Below, piece after piece: positions 42,972 to 51,859 of a stretch of DNA of 64,000 bases; within the stretch, counting starts at the first letter, position 1, and each line of letters begins with the position of its first letter. Where the stretch lies: NCBI GenBank assembly GCA_003248805.1, contig QFQY01000005.1:124001-188000 (forward strand), in the 5' to 3' direction. Origin of the DNA: Chelatococcus sp. (GTDB taxonomy: Bacteria; Pseudomonadota; Alphaproteobacteria; Rhizobiales; Beijerinckiaceae). The position numbers and the translations under genes are program-made. A model generated the notes under the pieces. That model did no database searches and had not been told where the DNA came from. It saw only the letters and a list, made by a program, of their open reading frames with translations.

Positions 42972-43940
42972 TCAGGCCGCCTGGACGGAACGCAGCGCGG
43001 CGTCGAGGGCGAGCCCTGCCGCCAGCAGCAGGCCGGCGTTCCGGTTCGAGCGGAACAGGCGCAGCGCCTCCGGTGAGGTCGCGCCGGCGATTCGCGAAAC
43101 CTGCCAGCCGAGATGGGCCGCGAAGGCGGCGAGACCGATCCAGGCTAGCGGGCCGCCCTTCGCCTGCCAGATCGCGAGGGCCGCCAGCAGGACGGCGAGC
43201 GCGAAGCAGGCCGCGACCGCCTCGCGCGTGTAGTCGCCGAAATAACGCGCGCTCGACCTGATGCCGGCGATGACGTCGTCCTCGATGTCCTGCATCGCGT
43301 AGATCGTGTCGTAGCCCACGGTCCAGACCACCGCCGCCGCGTAGATCAGGAAGGCCGGCGCGTCGAGCCGGCCGAACACCGCGCTCCAGCCGAGCAGGCC
43401 GCCCCAGGAGAAGGCGAGCCCCAGCACGAATTGCGGGACGTTCGTAATGCGCTTCATGAACGGATAGATCGCCACGATCGCGAGCGACGCGATGCCGGCG
43501 ACGATGGTGAAGCGGTTGAACTGGAGCAGCACCAGCAACCCCACGAAGGCGAGGCCGACCATGAATACGGCGGCGGCCCTGGCGCTGACCTGCCCGGAGG
43601 GAATCGGCCTGCCGCGGGTGCGCGCGACCTGCGCGTCCAGCTTGCGGTCGACGATGTCGTTGAAGGTGCAGCCCGCGCCGCGCATCACGACCGCGCCGAT
43701 CAGGAACAGCAGGCAGTGCCACGGATTCGGAAACGGAGCGCCCGACGCGATGGCCGCGAGCCCGGCCGACCACCAGCAGGGCAGCAGCAGCAGCCACCAG
43801 CCGATCGGCCGTTCGATACGGGCGAGCTTGAGAAAGGGGCGCAGCCGCAGCGGGGCGCGCGTGTCGACCCAATGCCCGCTCTGCGCGTCCGGGAGCGGGG
43901 TGTCCGCCGGATGCGCGGCCGCGGAGCCGGTCTCGCTCAT
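42972..43940 (-). CDS. ubiA: 4-hydroxybenzoate polyprenyltransferase
   Basis: The 322-residue protein has about eight membrane helices. The first aspartate-rich motif is NDIVDRKLD at residues 94-102, followed by QVARTRGRPI, and the second is YDTIYAMQDIEDDVIAG. It attaches the polyprenyl tail to 4-hydroxybenzoate in ubiquinone synthesis. The start at 43940 gives MSETGSAAAHP; the frame upstream is a shadow of the exported-protein gene. Confidence 0.94.
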   Translation of the reverse strand: MSETGSAAAHPADTPLPDAQSGHWVDTRAPLRLRPFLKLARIERPIGWWLLLLPCWWSAGLAAIASGAPFPNPWHCLLFLIGAVVMRGAGCTFNDIVDRKLDAQVARTRGRPIPSGQVSARAAAVFMVGLAFVGLLVLLQFNRFTIVAGIASLAIVAIYPFMKRITNVPQFVLGLAFSWGGLLGWSAVFGRLDAPAFLIYAAAVVWTVGYDTIYAMQDIEDDVIAGIRSSARYFGDYTREAVAACFALAVLLAALAIWQAKGGPLAWIGLAAFAAHLGWQVSRIAGATSPEALRLFRSNRNAGLLLAAGLALDAALRSVQAA

Positions 43941-43954
43941 CGCCCTGTCGGCGG

Positions 43955-44425
43955 TCAGAGCGCGCCCTGCGGCACGCGCATGGGGCCGCCGGTGATCGCG
44001 TCGGCGCCGCCGAAGGGACTGGCGCCCTGGGCCTGCTGCTGGGCCCGCTTCTGCATGGCCGCCTGCTGCTTCACGGCATTGCAGGCCTGGTTGCGGAAGC
44101 CGGAGGCCTTTTCGTTGTCGGCCTTCATGCCGTCCATGAAGCTCGCCGGAATCTGGCACCAGTCCTGGTTGGCCGCTGCGAATTTCAGGGTGGCGTTGCC
44201 GTTGTTGACGAGCTGGCCGAGCGTCGAGCAGGCCTCCTGCGGAGTCAGCTTGCGCTTCTGCTTCTGTGCGACGTTGAGCCTCTGCACGAGCGACTGCCGC
44301 TCGGTGAGCAGCTTCTGGATCTGCTCGCAGCCGGAAGCCTGGGCATGGGCCGGAGCGGCCTCGAAGAACGATGCCGCCGCGAGCCCGAGCGTCGCGAACA
44401 TCCCCGAAGCGATCCTGAGCCGCAT
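43955..44425 (-). CDS. exported four-cysteine protein of unknown function
   Basis: The 156-residue protein starts with a signal peptide (SGMFATLGLAAASFFEAAPAHA, cleavage likely after AHA near residue 28). The mature part has four Cys (GCEQIQ, EACSTL, DWCQIP, QACNAV), which may form two disulfides, and then a Gln/Ala-rich tail with ASPFGGADAITGGPMRVP. The ATG at 44425 follows AGGGGAG at a good distance; an upstream ATG at 44449 is less likely. It is 14 bp upstream of ubiA on the same strand. I do not recognise a family. Confidence 0.75.
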   Translation of the reverse strand: MRLRIASGMFATLGLAAASFFEAAPAHAQASGCEQIQKLLTERQSLVQRLNVAQKQKRKLTPQEACSTLGQLVNNGNATLKFAAANQDWCQIPASFMDGMKADNEKASGFRNQACNAVKQQAAMQKRAQQQAQGASPFGGADAITGGPMRVPQGAL

Positions 44426-44635
44426 CTGCACTGCTCCCCTTTTCCTCATCCGCGTTGGCCGGGCATCGAGCCCGTGCCCAGCAGCAACGCTGCCTTAACG
44501 CTACGAGGGCGCCGTGTCCAACCGGGCGCCATCTCCGACTGATCGATGAACGCTTGCGGATAGCGGTGGATTGTGGCGGTTTCACGCAGTCCCGGCCGCC
44601 CGGCCGCTCCGTTTTCCGCGATAGCCAGCCAGCCG

Positions 44636-45382
44636 ATGTCCGTTCCCGACTTCGCCCGCCACCGCCTCTTCGTCGATCACCCCCTCGCGGCGGGGGCGCG
44701 CCTGCCGCTGGAGCGCGAACAGGCGAACTACCTGCTCAACGTCCTGCGTCTGCGCGAGGACGGTTCGGTTCTCGTCTTCAACGGACGCGACGGCGAATGG
44801 CTCGCCGCGGTGCGCGCGCAGGGACGCAAGCAGGCGGAACTGGAGCCGCTTCGGCCGACGCGCCCGCAACTCCCGGCGCCGGATCTCGTCTATCTCTTCG
44901 CTCCGCTGAAGCATGCGCGGCTCGACTACATGGTCCAGAAGGCTGTGGAGATGGGGGCGGGCGTGCTCTGGCCGGTGCTGACGCGCCGCACGCAGGTCTC
45001 CCGCCTCAATCTCGACCGCATGCGCGCCAATGCCGTCGAGGCGGCCGAGCAATGCGGCATCCTCGCGCTGCCCGAGATCAGGCCGGAGGCGGCCCTGCCG
45101 GCCGCTCTCGCCGCGCTCGAGCCCGATCGCCTCCTCGTCTTCTGCGACGAGGCCATGGAGCAAGACAGCCCCGTTGCCGCGCTCGCGGCCGCGGGGGCGG
45201 CCAAGGTCGCCGTTCTGATCGGGCCCGAGGGAGGCTTCGACGAGGCCGAGCGCCGCCAGATATCGGAGCGCCCCAACACGGTTTCGATCTCGCTGGGGCC
45301 GCGCATCCTGCGCGCCGATACCGCTGCCGTGGCCGCGCTGGCGCTCGTCCAGGCGACGATCGGCGACTGGCCTCGGCGCTGA
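44636..45382 (+). CDS. rsmE: 16S rRNA (uracil(1498)-N(3))-methyltransferase
   Basis: The 248-residue SPOUT methyltransferase has an N-terminal PUA-like domain (YLLNVLRLREDGSVLVFNGR) and the knotted C-terminal domain with LIGPEGGFDEAE and SLGPRILRADTAA. It methylates U1498 of 16S rRNA. The ATG at 44636 gives MSVPDFARHRLF, the standard start. It precedes gshA by about 160 bp, a common Hyphomicrobiales neighbour. Confidence 0.95.
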   Translation: MSVPDFARHRLFVDHPLAAGARLPLEREQANYLLNVLRLREDGSVLVFNGRDGEWLAAVRAQGRKQAELEPLRPTRPQLPAPDLVYLFAPLKHARLDYMVQKAVEMGAGVLWPVLTRRTQVSRLNLDRMRANAVEAAEQCGILALPEIRPEAALPAALAALEPDRLLVFCDEAMEQDSPVAALAAAGAAKVAVLIGPEGGFDEAERRQISERPNTVSISLGPRILRADTAAVAALALVQATIGDWPRR

Positions 45383-45541
45383 CGCCACGCTGCCGTTTGG
45401 CATGAGAGTGTCCGGGCATGCGCTCGGCATCGTTGTCGAGCGTCGAGCGCTCGCCTATGTCTGGCGCTCCCGAGCCTGATCCACCGCGTCGCCGCGGCCG
45501 GAAGCCTGGCCGTCTTCACGCTTGTTCCTGCCGGAGCGCCC

Positions 45542-46918
45542 ATGGCCCGCGACGTGTCCGATACCCATCCGATCGCCTCGAAGGACGATCTCATCGCCTG
45601 GATCGCCGCTGGCGAGAAGCCGGCCTCCGCGTTCCGGATCGGGACCGAGCACGAGAAGTTCCCCTTCTATCGCGGCGATTTCGCGCCCGTTCCCTATGAG
45701 GGACGCGCCGGTGCCGGCGGCATCCGCGCGCTGCTGGAGGGCATGCAGGAGCGCCTCGGCTGGGAACCGATTCTCGACGCGGGCCACATCATCGGCCTGG
45801 CCGGGCCGGAGGGTGGCGGTGCGATCTCGCTGGAACCCGGCGGTCAGTTCGAGCTGTCCGGAGCGCCGCTCGAGACGCTGCACGAGACGGACGAGGAGCT
45901 CGCGGCCCATTTCGCCGATGTGAAGGCGGTGGCCGAGCCGCACGATATCGGCTTCCTGCTGCTCGGGGGCTCGCCGCTCTGGACGCGCGCCGAGACGCCG
46001 GTGATGCCCAAGGGCCGCTACCGCATCATGACGGACTACATGCCCAAGGTCGGCACGCGCGGCCTCGACATGATGTACCGGACCTGCACCGTGCAGGTGA
46101 ATCTCGACTTCGCCACCGAGGCCGACATGGTCAGGAAGCTGCGCGTCTCGCTGGCGCTGCAGCCGGTGGCGACGGCGCTCTTCGCCGCCTCGCCCTTCAC
46201 CGAGGGCAAGCTCAACGGCTTCCAGTCGGTCCGCTCCGAGATCTGGCGCGACACGGACAAGGCTCGCTCCGGCATGCTCGCCTTCGCCTTCGACGAGGGC
46301 ATGTCCTATGAGGGCTATGTCGACTGGGCGCTCGACGTGCCGATGTATTTCGTCAAGCGCGGCGACACCTATCACGATGTGGCCGGCGCCTCGTTTCGCG
46401 ATCTGCTGGCCGGCAGGCTGCCGCAGCTTCCCGGCGAGAAAGCCACGATCTCGGATTGGGCGAACCATCTCTCGACGCTCTTCCCGGAGGTCAGGCTCAA
46501 GCGCTTCCTGGAGATGCGCGGCGCCGATGCCGGGCCGCCGGAGATGCTGACGGCGCTGTCGGCCTTCTGGGTCGGCCTGCTCTACGACCCGTCCGCGCTC
46601 GACGCGGCCTGGGATCTGGTCAAGGGCTGGAGCGCGGCCGAGCGGCAGGGCCTGCGCGATGCCGTGCCGAAGGCCGGGCTCGACGCCGAGATCGCGGGAC
46701 GCAGCCTGCGCGACATCGCCCGCGAGGCTGTGGCCCTGTCGCGTGCCGGCCTCGCCGCCCGCGCCCGCAAGGACGCCCAGGGCAGGGACGAGACGCGGTT
46801 CCTCGATCCGCTCGACGCGGTCCTGGCGAACGGAACCTTCGCGGGCCGGTGGACGCAAGCCTATCGCGGTCCGTGGAACGAGAGCATCGCCCCGCTTTTT
46901 CGCGATTTGGCCATCTGA
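45542..46918 (+). CDS. gshA: glutamate-cysteine ligase, plant/alphaproteobacterial type
   Basis: The 458-residue protein has FRIGTEHEKFPFYRGDFAPV near the N-terminus, ISLEPGGQFELSGAPL and MTDYMPKVGTRGLDMMYRTC, all typical of the plant-type (GCS2-related) family. It makes gamma-glutamylcysteine, the first step of glutathione synthesis. The ATG at 45542 starts MARDVSDTHP. It ends 82 bp before the Flp pilin gene. Confidence 0.94.
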   Translation: MARDVSDTHPIASKDDLIAWIAAGEKPASAFRIGTEHEKFPFYRGDFAPVPYEGRAGAGGIRALLEGMQERLGWEPILDAGHIIGLAGPEGGGAISLEPGGQFELSGAPLETLHETDEELAAHFADVKAVAEPHDIGFLLLGGSPLWTRAETPVMPKGRYRIMTDYMPKVGTRGLDMMYRTCTVQVNLDFATEADMVRKLRVSLALQPVATALFAASPFTEGKLNGFQSVRSEIWRDTDKARSGMLAFAFDEGMSYEGYVDWALDVPMYFVKRGDTYHDVAGASFRDLLAGRLPQLPGEKATISDWANHLSTLFPEVRLKRFLEMRGADAGPPEMLTALSAFWVGLLYDPSALDAAWDLVKGWSAAERQGLRDAVPKAGLDAEIAGRSLRDIAREAVALSRAGLAARARKDAQGRDETRFLDPLDAVLANGTFAGRWTQAYRGPWNESIAPLFRDLAI

Positions 46919-47000
46919 AGCGGCAAAAAAAGCCGGTTTGTTTCGGATTGCAAAAGGCGAGTTAAGGATTTGTGCGTTTCCGCTGCGTAGCCTCGGCGCC

Positions 47001-47180
47001 ATGAAACAGATCATGGCGACATGGGCCGGGTTTGTCCGCGACGAAAGCGGCGCCACGGCGATCGAATACGGGCTGATCGGCGGCCTCGTCTCGCTCGCCG
47101 TCATCGGCGGCATGACGACCATCGGCCAGTGGATCCGCTCCGCCTTCGTGGCGATCGCCACGGCGATCCAGCCCGCCTGA
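47001..47180 (+). CDS. Flp-family type IVb pilin
   Basis: The 59-residue prepilin has a short leader (MKQIMATWAGFVRDESG), a likely cleavage after Gly17, and the mature start ATAIEYGLIGGLVSLAVIGG. The Glu-Tyr pair at mature positions 5 and 6 is the Flp signature. It needs a TadV-type prepilin peptidase and Tad secretion genes to form a pilus. None lies in the window, so it is an orphan pilin here. The ATG at 47001 is supported by the standard leader length. Confidence 0.9.
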   Translation: MKQIMATWAGFVRDESGATAIEYGLIGGLVSLAVIGGMTTIGQWIRSAFVAIATAIQPA

Positions 47181-47221
47181 AAGCCCCGTTCGCGGCGGAA
47201 CCCGTCCGGCCGGCGCAGCGC

Positions 47222-48103
47222 CTATTCCGCAGCGGTCTTGAAGCTCGCCAGATTGTCCAGGCTCTGGATGATGTGCTCGGCCAGCGCGTTCGACAGCACC
47301 GACGGATCGAATTTCGTCCTGAGCAGCCCGATCTTGCAGGAGGGCAGGGTGCCGAAGCCTTCCGCCGGGCCCAGGATGCGCATGCCGGGCCGGATCGCGC
47401 TTTCCGGCAGCACCGAGACGGCGAGACCCGCGACCACCGCGGCGCCGACAGCCGTCGAGTTCCAACTCGCATAGAGCACGCGGAAGCGGCGGCTCTTGGC
47501 CTCCAGGGTCTCGACCGCGGCCTGCCGCCAGTTGCAGGTCGGCCGCCCGAGCGCCAGCGGCAGCGGGTCCTCCTCATGCACGGCGTGCCGCGCCGAGGTC
47601 ACCCAGAGCAGGGGCTCGATGCGGATGATCTCGCCCTGGCCGCGGCTCTCGACATGGGTGATGATGGCGAGGTCGATGTCGCCCGTGTTGATGCGCTCGG
47701 CCAGCATCGGCGTCGGCTCGCACACCACGGTCACTTCGGCGCGCGGGTTCGACCGCGAGAAGCGCGCCAGGATCTCCGGCAGGTAGCGATCGGCATAGTC
47801 GTCCGGCACGCCGAGCCGGATGCGGCCCTTCAGATCCGCATCGGCGAAGCTCGCGACGCATTCGAGATTGAGGCGGACGATGCGGCGCGCATAGTCGAGC
47901 AGCCGCTCGCCGTCCTCGGTCAGCTTGGCGTGGCGCCCGTCGCGGCCGAAGAGCGGGCGGCCGATACGCTCCTCCAGCCGCTTCATCTGCATCGACACGG
48001 CCGACTGCGTCTTGAAGACGATCTCCGCCGCGCGGGTGAAGGAGCCCGTATCCGCGATCGCCACGAAGGTCTTGAGCTGGTCGGCGTCGAGCACATGGGC
48101 CAT
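47222..48103 (-). CDS. LysR-family transcriptional regulator
   Basis: The 293-residue protein has the LysR winged helix at residues about 4-63 (LDADQLKTFVAIADTGSFTR, AAEIVFKTQSAVSMQMKRLE) and a periplasmic-binding-like effector domain after residue 90 (RIRLGVPDDYADRYLPEILA). The start at 48103 gives MAHVLDADQLKTF; a longer frame to 48160 has no good ribosome-binding site. It is divergent from the DUF1127 gene, a pairing common in Hyphomicrobiales, so it probably controls that gene. A 10-bp inverted repeat lies in the shared upstream region. Confidence 0.92.
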   Translation of the reverse strand: MAHVLDADQLKTFVAIADTGSFTRAAEIVFKTQSAVSMQMKRLEERIGRPLFGRDGRHAKLTEDGERLLDYARRIVRLNLECVASFADADLKGRIRLGVPDDYADRYLPEILARFSRSNPRAEVTVVCEPTPMLAERINTGDIDLAIITHVESRGQGEIIRIEPLLWVTSARHAVHEEDPLPLALGRPTCNWRQAAVETLEAKSRRFRVLYASWNSTAVGAAVVAGLAVSVLPESAIRPGMRILGPAEGFGTLPSCKIGLLRTKFDPSVLSNALAEHIIQSLDNLASFKTAAE

Positions 48104-48124
48104 GGCGATCCCCGAAAAAAACGG

Positions 48125-48173
48125 ATCATCAAAATTACTGCTGTCAAACATCATAAGCATTCGTTTTGATGAT
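48125..48173. promoter_or_regulatory. inverted repeat in the LysR/DUF1127 divergent region, possible LysR binding site
   Basis: ATCATCAAAA (48125-48134) and TTTTGATGAT (48164-48173) are exact reverse complements, 29 bp apart. The interval is AT-rich (GTCAAACATCATAAGCATTC) compared with its surroundings and contains an inner ATCAT...GATGAT dyad. Its place 22 bp upstream of the LysR start and about 100 bp upstream of the DUF1127 start suits a divergent LysR control region. Confidence 0.55.
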
Positions 48174-48272
48174 GGCCAGCCCGGGACTATCGTTCAGGCA
48201 CGCTTCGGATCCCGGCCGCTCCTTCGGCAGCCCGGTAGTCCGGCGCCGTCGCTCGCACCTTAGGAGGCTGTC

Positions 48273-48638
48273 ATGCTCGTCATGACCTTTGTCACGAAGT
48301 CGCTCTCGTCCGTCTCGGCGGGCGTCGTTCGCGTTGCCGCCATGGGGATCAAGCCGGTGACGTTGCTCGTGAAAGCGATCATCCACCGCCGAGAGATTCT
48401 GCGCCTCGCCGAACTCGACGACCGCTGCCTCAAGGATATCGGGCTCGTGCGCTCCGACGTGGAGGGCGCGCTCGCGACCTCCTGGCTGCACGACCCCTCG
48501 ACCATGCTGGCCAGCAGGGCGGAGGCCGGCGCCGCGGTCGCTGCCCGCCGGCGCGAGGAGGCCATGCGCCAGCACGCCCCGTCGCGGGAGGAGCGCGCCT
48601 CCGCCGCGACCGTCAATCCCCTTGCGCGTGCCGCCTGA
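48273..48638 (+). CDS. DUF1127 protein
   Basis: The 121-residue protein has HRREILRLAELDDRCLKDIG, then LVRSDVEGALA, the DUF1127 Arg-rich motif (about residues 38-68). DUF1127 proteins in alphaproteobacteria affect small-RNA and phosphate metabolism, but a role for this one is inferred. It is longer than the usual 50-80 residues because of N- and C-terminal extensions. The ATG at 48273 follows TAGGAGGCTGTC. An intrinsic terminator lies 25 bp after the stop. Confidence 0.88.
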   Translation: MLVMTFVTKSLSSVSAGVVRVAAMGIKPVTLLVKAIIHRREILRLAELDDRCLKDIGLVRSDVEGALATSWLHDPSTMLASRAEAGAAVAARRREEAMRQHAPSREERASAATVNPLARAA

Positions 48639-48662
48639 CCCCTTGGCGATGCGCGTTCCTGC

Positions 48663-48692
48663 GGGCGGAGGCTTCGTGCCTCCGCCCTTTTT
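48663..48692 (+). terminator. intrinsic terminator after the DUF1127 gene
   Basis: A 10-bp perfect stem GGGCGGAGGC/GCCTCCGCCC with a 5-base loop TTCGT is followed by five T. It ends 15 bp before the DUF937 gene stop on the other strand. Confidence 0.88.
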
Positions 48693-48706
48693 GCATCGGA
48701 GACAGG

Positions 48707-49627
48707 TCAGCGCCGCGGCTGGCCGCCACCCAGCATCGCGTCGAGGATCGACTTCAGCGCGTTCTGGTGGTCGTCCTGCACCTGCCTGCCGTGCTCGAAC
48801 ATCTGGTTGAGCGCGTCGAGCCCGATCGAGCCCGGTCCCGTCGCGCCGCCTGCCGGCGGGGTGGCCTCTTCCGGCTCCGGCTCGGGCTCCGGCGCGCGCC
48901 GGGCAGCGGGCTTCGGCGCGGGCTCGGCTTCGCGCGTCGCCGCCGCGCCGCCGAGCATGCCGGTCAGGATCTGGCCCAGGAGGCCGCCGGGGTCGAACGG
49001 ATTGGCGCCGGGCTGGGCGCCCGGGGCGGGGCCTCCCCTCGGCGCGCCCGTCGGCTGCGCGCCGGGCATGCCGCCGCCGAACATGCCGCCGAGGATCGCC
49101 TCGAGCGGGTTCGCCGGAGCCTGCGGCTGCGGCGGGGGAGCGGGCTGCGCGCCCGGCATCTGTCCGCGCATCATCTCGGCGAACTGGCCGAGAATGCCGC
49201 CGAGCCCGGTATTGCCCGCCGATTTGAACAGCCCGCCCATCACCATCGCGGCGATCACCGGCATCATCTGCTTGAGGATCGCCTGGCTGACGCCGCTCGT
49301 CGCGGCCGCCTGCGCTGCGACCGCCTGGCTGACCTCCCGAGAGCCGAAGATCTGGCTGAGCACGTCGTTGCCGGCGTTGCGCGCGCCGTCGGGAATGCCG
49401 TCGCCATCGGCGTCGTAGAAGCGGGCGAAGGGCGAGGCCGTCATCATCTGGGCGAGGCCGCCGAAGGCATAGGGGTCCTGCGTCTGGCGCTGCAGCCCCA
49501 TCGAGAAGGCCGGCAGCAGGGCCTCGACCGCGGCCTGGGTCTGCTGTGCCGAGAGGCCGTATTGCCGGGCGAGGTTCTGCATCGCCTGTCCGTTCTGCGC
49601 GGACTGCATCATCTCGAACAGGTTCAT
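48707..49627 (-). CDS. DUF937 protein with a calcium-type DxDGDGxxD loop
   Basis: The 306-residue protein starts MNLFEMMQSAQNGQAMQNLA and has a helical DUF937 region: FSMGLQRQTQDPYAFGGLAQ, then VLSQIFGSREVSQAVAAQAA. Between them is FYDADGDGIPDGARNAG, a calcium-binding-like loop. The C-terminal half is Pro/Gly/Ala rich and ends with IGLDALNQMFEHGRQ. Three ATG codons lie in a row at 49633, 49630 and 49627; the last has the best spacing from the GGGAGG site. The function is unknown. It is convergent with the DUF1127 gene. Confidence 0.82.
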   Translation of the reverse strand: MNLFEMMQSAQNGQAMQNLARQYGLSAQQTQAAVEALLPAFSMGLQRQTQDPYAFGGLAQMMTASPFARFYDADGDGIPDGARNAGNDVLSQIFGSREVSQAVAAQAAATSGVSQAILKQMMPVIAAMVMGGLFKSAGNTGLGGILGQFAEMMRGQMPGAQPAPPPQPQAPANPLEAILGGMFGGGMPGAQPTGAPRGGPAPGAQPGANPFDPGGLLGQILTGMLGGAAATREAEPAPKPAARRAPEPEPEPEEATPPAGGATGPGSIGLDALNQMFEHGRQVQDDHQNALKSILDAMLGGGQPRR

Positions 49628-49886
49628 CATCATGGCCTCCCGTCTTTCGCTGGGGGCGGAGCCGGCCGGAAGGTCCAGGCCGGCATCGGGCGGTTCCGAT
49701 CGCGTCCCGCGCTGGTTCTCGTGCCGCGCCGGCAGACGATAGCAGGGGGACCCGCCTTGGCAAATCGAACCGCGCCGGTGACGCGCCACTCTTTCGGGCC
49801 CGCGTGCCGGCCCTTTCTTGACATCGCCGCGCCGGCCCGGAACAAGGCCATGGATGACGGGGCATGACGGACGAGGACGAGAGGGC

Positions 49887-50864
49887 GTGACGAAGCCTGC
49901 GCTCGACATTCTGCTATGTGCGCCGCGCGGCTTCTGCGCGGGAGTCGTGCGCGCCATCGACGCGGTCGAGAAGGCGCTCCGGCTGCATGGCGCGCCGGTC
50001 TATGTCCGCCATGAGATCGTGCACAACAAATACGTCGTCGAATCGCTGAAGCGGAAGGGCGCGGTCTTCGTCGCCGAGCTCTCGCAGGTGCCGGATGCGA
50101 CGCGGCCGGTCATCTTCTCGGCCCATGGCGTGGCGAAGTCCGTGCCGGCGGAAGCCGAGGCGCGCCATCTCTTCGCCATCGACGCCACCTGCCCGCTCGT
50201 CACCAAGGTGCATCGCGAGGCCGAGGTCCATCACAAGCGCGGCCGCCACATCCTGCTGGTCGGCCATGCCGGGCATCCCGAGGTCATCGGCACCATGGGG
50301 CAGCTTCCCGACGGGGCGATCACGCTGATCGAGACGCTCGACGACGTCGCCTCGCTCGCGCCGCCCGCCGGCCAGCCGCTCGCCTACGTCACCCAGACGA
50401 CGCTCTCGGTCGACGACACGCGCGGCATCGTCGAGGCGCTGCAGGCGCGCTTTCCCGATCTGATCGCGCCGCACAAGGAAGACATCTGCTACGCCACGAC
50501 CAACCGCCAGGAGGCGGTAAAGCGTGTCGCCCCGCTGGTCGACGGGCTGATCGTGGTCGGCTCGCCCAACTCCTCGAACTCGCAGCGCCTGCGCGAGGTG
50601 GCCGAGCGCGCCGGCTGCCCGGTCGCGCGGCTGGTCCTGCGCACCGACGAGATCGACTGGTCGGTCTTCGGCGACATCCGCCGCCTCGGCATCACGGCGG
50701 GCGCCAGCGCGCCCGAGGTTCTGGTGGAGGAGATCATCGACGCCTTCGCCGAGCGCTACGAGGTGCGCGTCGAGACCGTCTCCACCGCCGACGAGAACGT
50801 CTTCTTCCCGCTGCCGCGCGAACTGCGCGGCGACACCGAGCAAGCCCAGACCGCCGCCGAATAG
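49887..50864 (+). CDS. ispH: 4-hydroxy-3-methylbut-2-enyl diphosphate reductase
   Basis: The 325-residue iron-sulfur enzyme makes IPP and DMAPP in the last step of the MEP pathway. The three cluster cysteines are in LLCAPRGFCAGVVRAID, IDATCPLVTKVH and EDICYATTNRQ. SAHGV and VGSPNSSNSQRL are typical. The GTG at 49887 gives the standard start and has GGACGAGAG before it; an upstream in-frame ATG at 49854 would add 11 residues. It leads the ispH-thrB-rnhA cluster. Confidence 0.94.
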   Translation: MTKPALDILLCAPRGFCAGVVRAIDAVEKALRLHGAPVYVRHEIVHNKYVVESLKRKGAVFVAELSQVPDATRPVIFSAHGVAKSVPAEAEARHLFAIDATCPLVTKVHREAEVHHKRGRHILLVGHAGHPEVIGTMGQLPDGAITLIETLDDVASLAPPAGQPLAYVTQTTLSVDDTRGIVEALQARFPDLIAPHKEDICYATTNRQEAVKRVAPLVDGLIVVGSPNSSNSQRLREVAERAGCPVARLVLRTDEIDWSVFGDIRRLGITAGASAPEVLVEEIIDAFAERYEVRVETVSTADENVFFPLPRELRGDTEQAQTAAE

Positions 50865-50893
50865 GCCGCGCGGGACCCGCAAAGAGCACGACA

Positions 50894-51859
50894 TTGGCCG
50901 TCTATACCGAAGTGCCCGATGAGGAGATGGCCGCGTTCGTCGCGCGCTACGGCATCGGCGATCTGCTCGCGGTGAAGGGCATTGCCGAGGGCGTGTCCAA
51001 CTCGAATTTCCTGCTGCACACGACCCAGGCCTTCTTCATCCTGACGCTCTATGAGGAGCGCGTCGATCCGGCGGATCTGCCCTTCTTCATCGGCCTCATG
51101 GAGCATCTCGCCGCGCGGGGCCTGATCTGTCCCCAGCCGGTCAGGACGCGGGACGGGCAGGCCGTCGGCACTCTGGCCGGGCGCCCCGCCGCCATCGTGA
51201 CCTTTCTCGACGGCATGTCCGTGCGCCGCCCCAGCGCCGCCCATTGCGGCGAGGTCGGACGCGGGCTTGCCCTGCTGCATCAGGCCGGCGCCGATTTCGG
51301 CATGGAGCGGGTCAATTCGCTCTCCGTCGAGCATTGGCGGCCGCTGGCCGACCAGGCCGGCGCCGACGCCGACCGCGCCTTCCCGGGGCTGTCGCGCCGC
51401 GTCATGGCCGAGATCGAGCTGCATGAGCACCATTGGCCGCGCGACCTGCCGCGCGGAATCATCCACGCCGATCTGTTCCCGAACAATGTGTTCTTCATCA
51501 AGAACAGGCTCTCGGGCCTGATCGACTTCTATTTCGCCTGTACCGACGCCTTCGCCTACGACCTCGCCATCTGCCTGAATTCCTGGTGCTTCGAGCCGGA
51601 CGCCTCCTTCAACCTGACCAAGGGCCAGGCGCTGCTCGCGGGCTATGAGAGCGTCAGGCCGCTGACCACGGCCGAGGTCGAGGCCTTGCCGCAGCTCTGT
51701 CGCGGTTCGGCGTTGCGCTTCCTGCTGACGCGGCTCGTCGACTGGCTGAACGTCCCGCCGGGCGCGCTGGTGAGGCCGCTCGATCCGCTCGAATACGACC
51801 GGAAGCTCGCCTTCCACCAGCGCGTCGCCGACGCGCGCGAATACGGGTTGAGGCGATGA
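50894..51859 (+). CDS. thrB: homoserine kinase (ThrB, APH-fold)
   Basis: The 321-residue protein is of the alphaproteobacterial ThrB type related to aminoglycoside phosphotransferases rather than the GHMP type. It has IAEGVSNSNFLLHT (nucleotide-binding loop), IIHADLFPNNVFF with the catalytic Asp, and LSGLIDFYFACTDAFAYDLA with the metal Asp. It phosphorylates homoserine in threonine synthesis. The start is a TTG at 50894 that gives the usual MAVYTEVPDEE. It overlaps rnhA by four bases. thrC lies about 11 kb downstream. Confidence 0.94.
   Translation: MAVYTEVPDEEMAAFVARYGIGDLLAVKGIAEGVSNSNFLLHTTQAFFILTLYEERVDPADLPFFIGLMEHLAARGLICPQPVRTRDGQAVGTLAGRPAAIVTFLDGMSVRRPSAAHCGEVGRGLALLHQAGADFGMERVNSLSVEHWRPLADQAGADADRAFPGLSRRVMAEIELHEHHWPRDLPRGIIHADLFPNNVFFIKNRLSGLIDFYFACTDAFAYDLAICLNSWCFEPDASFNLTKGQALLAGYESVRPLTTAEVEALPQLCRGSALRFLLTRLVDWLNVPPGALVRPLDPLEYDRKLAFHQRVADAREYGLRR

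Noticed and set aside
46920..46940. Terminator after gshA (CGGC-A7-GCCG)
   Set aside because: The stem has only four base pairs, too short to support a call.
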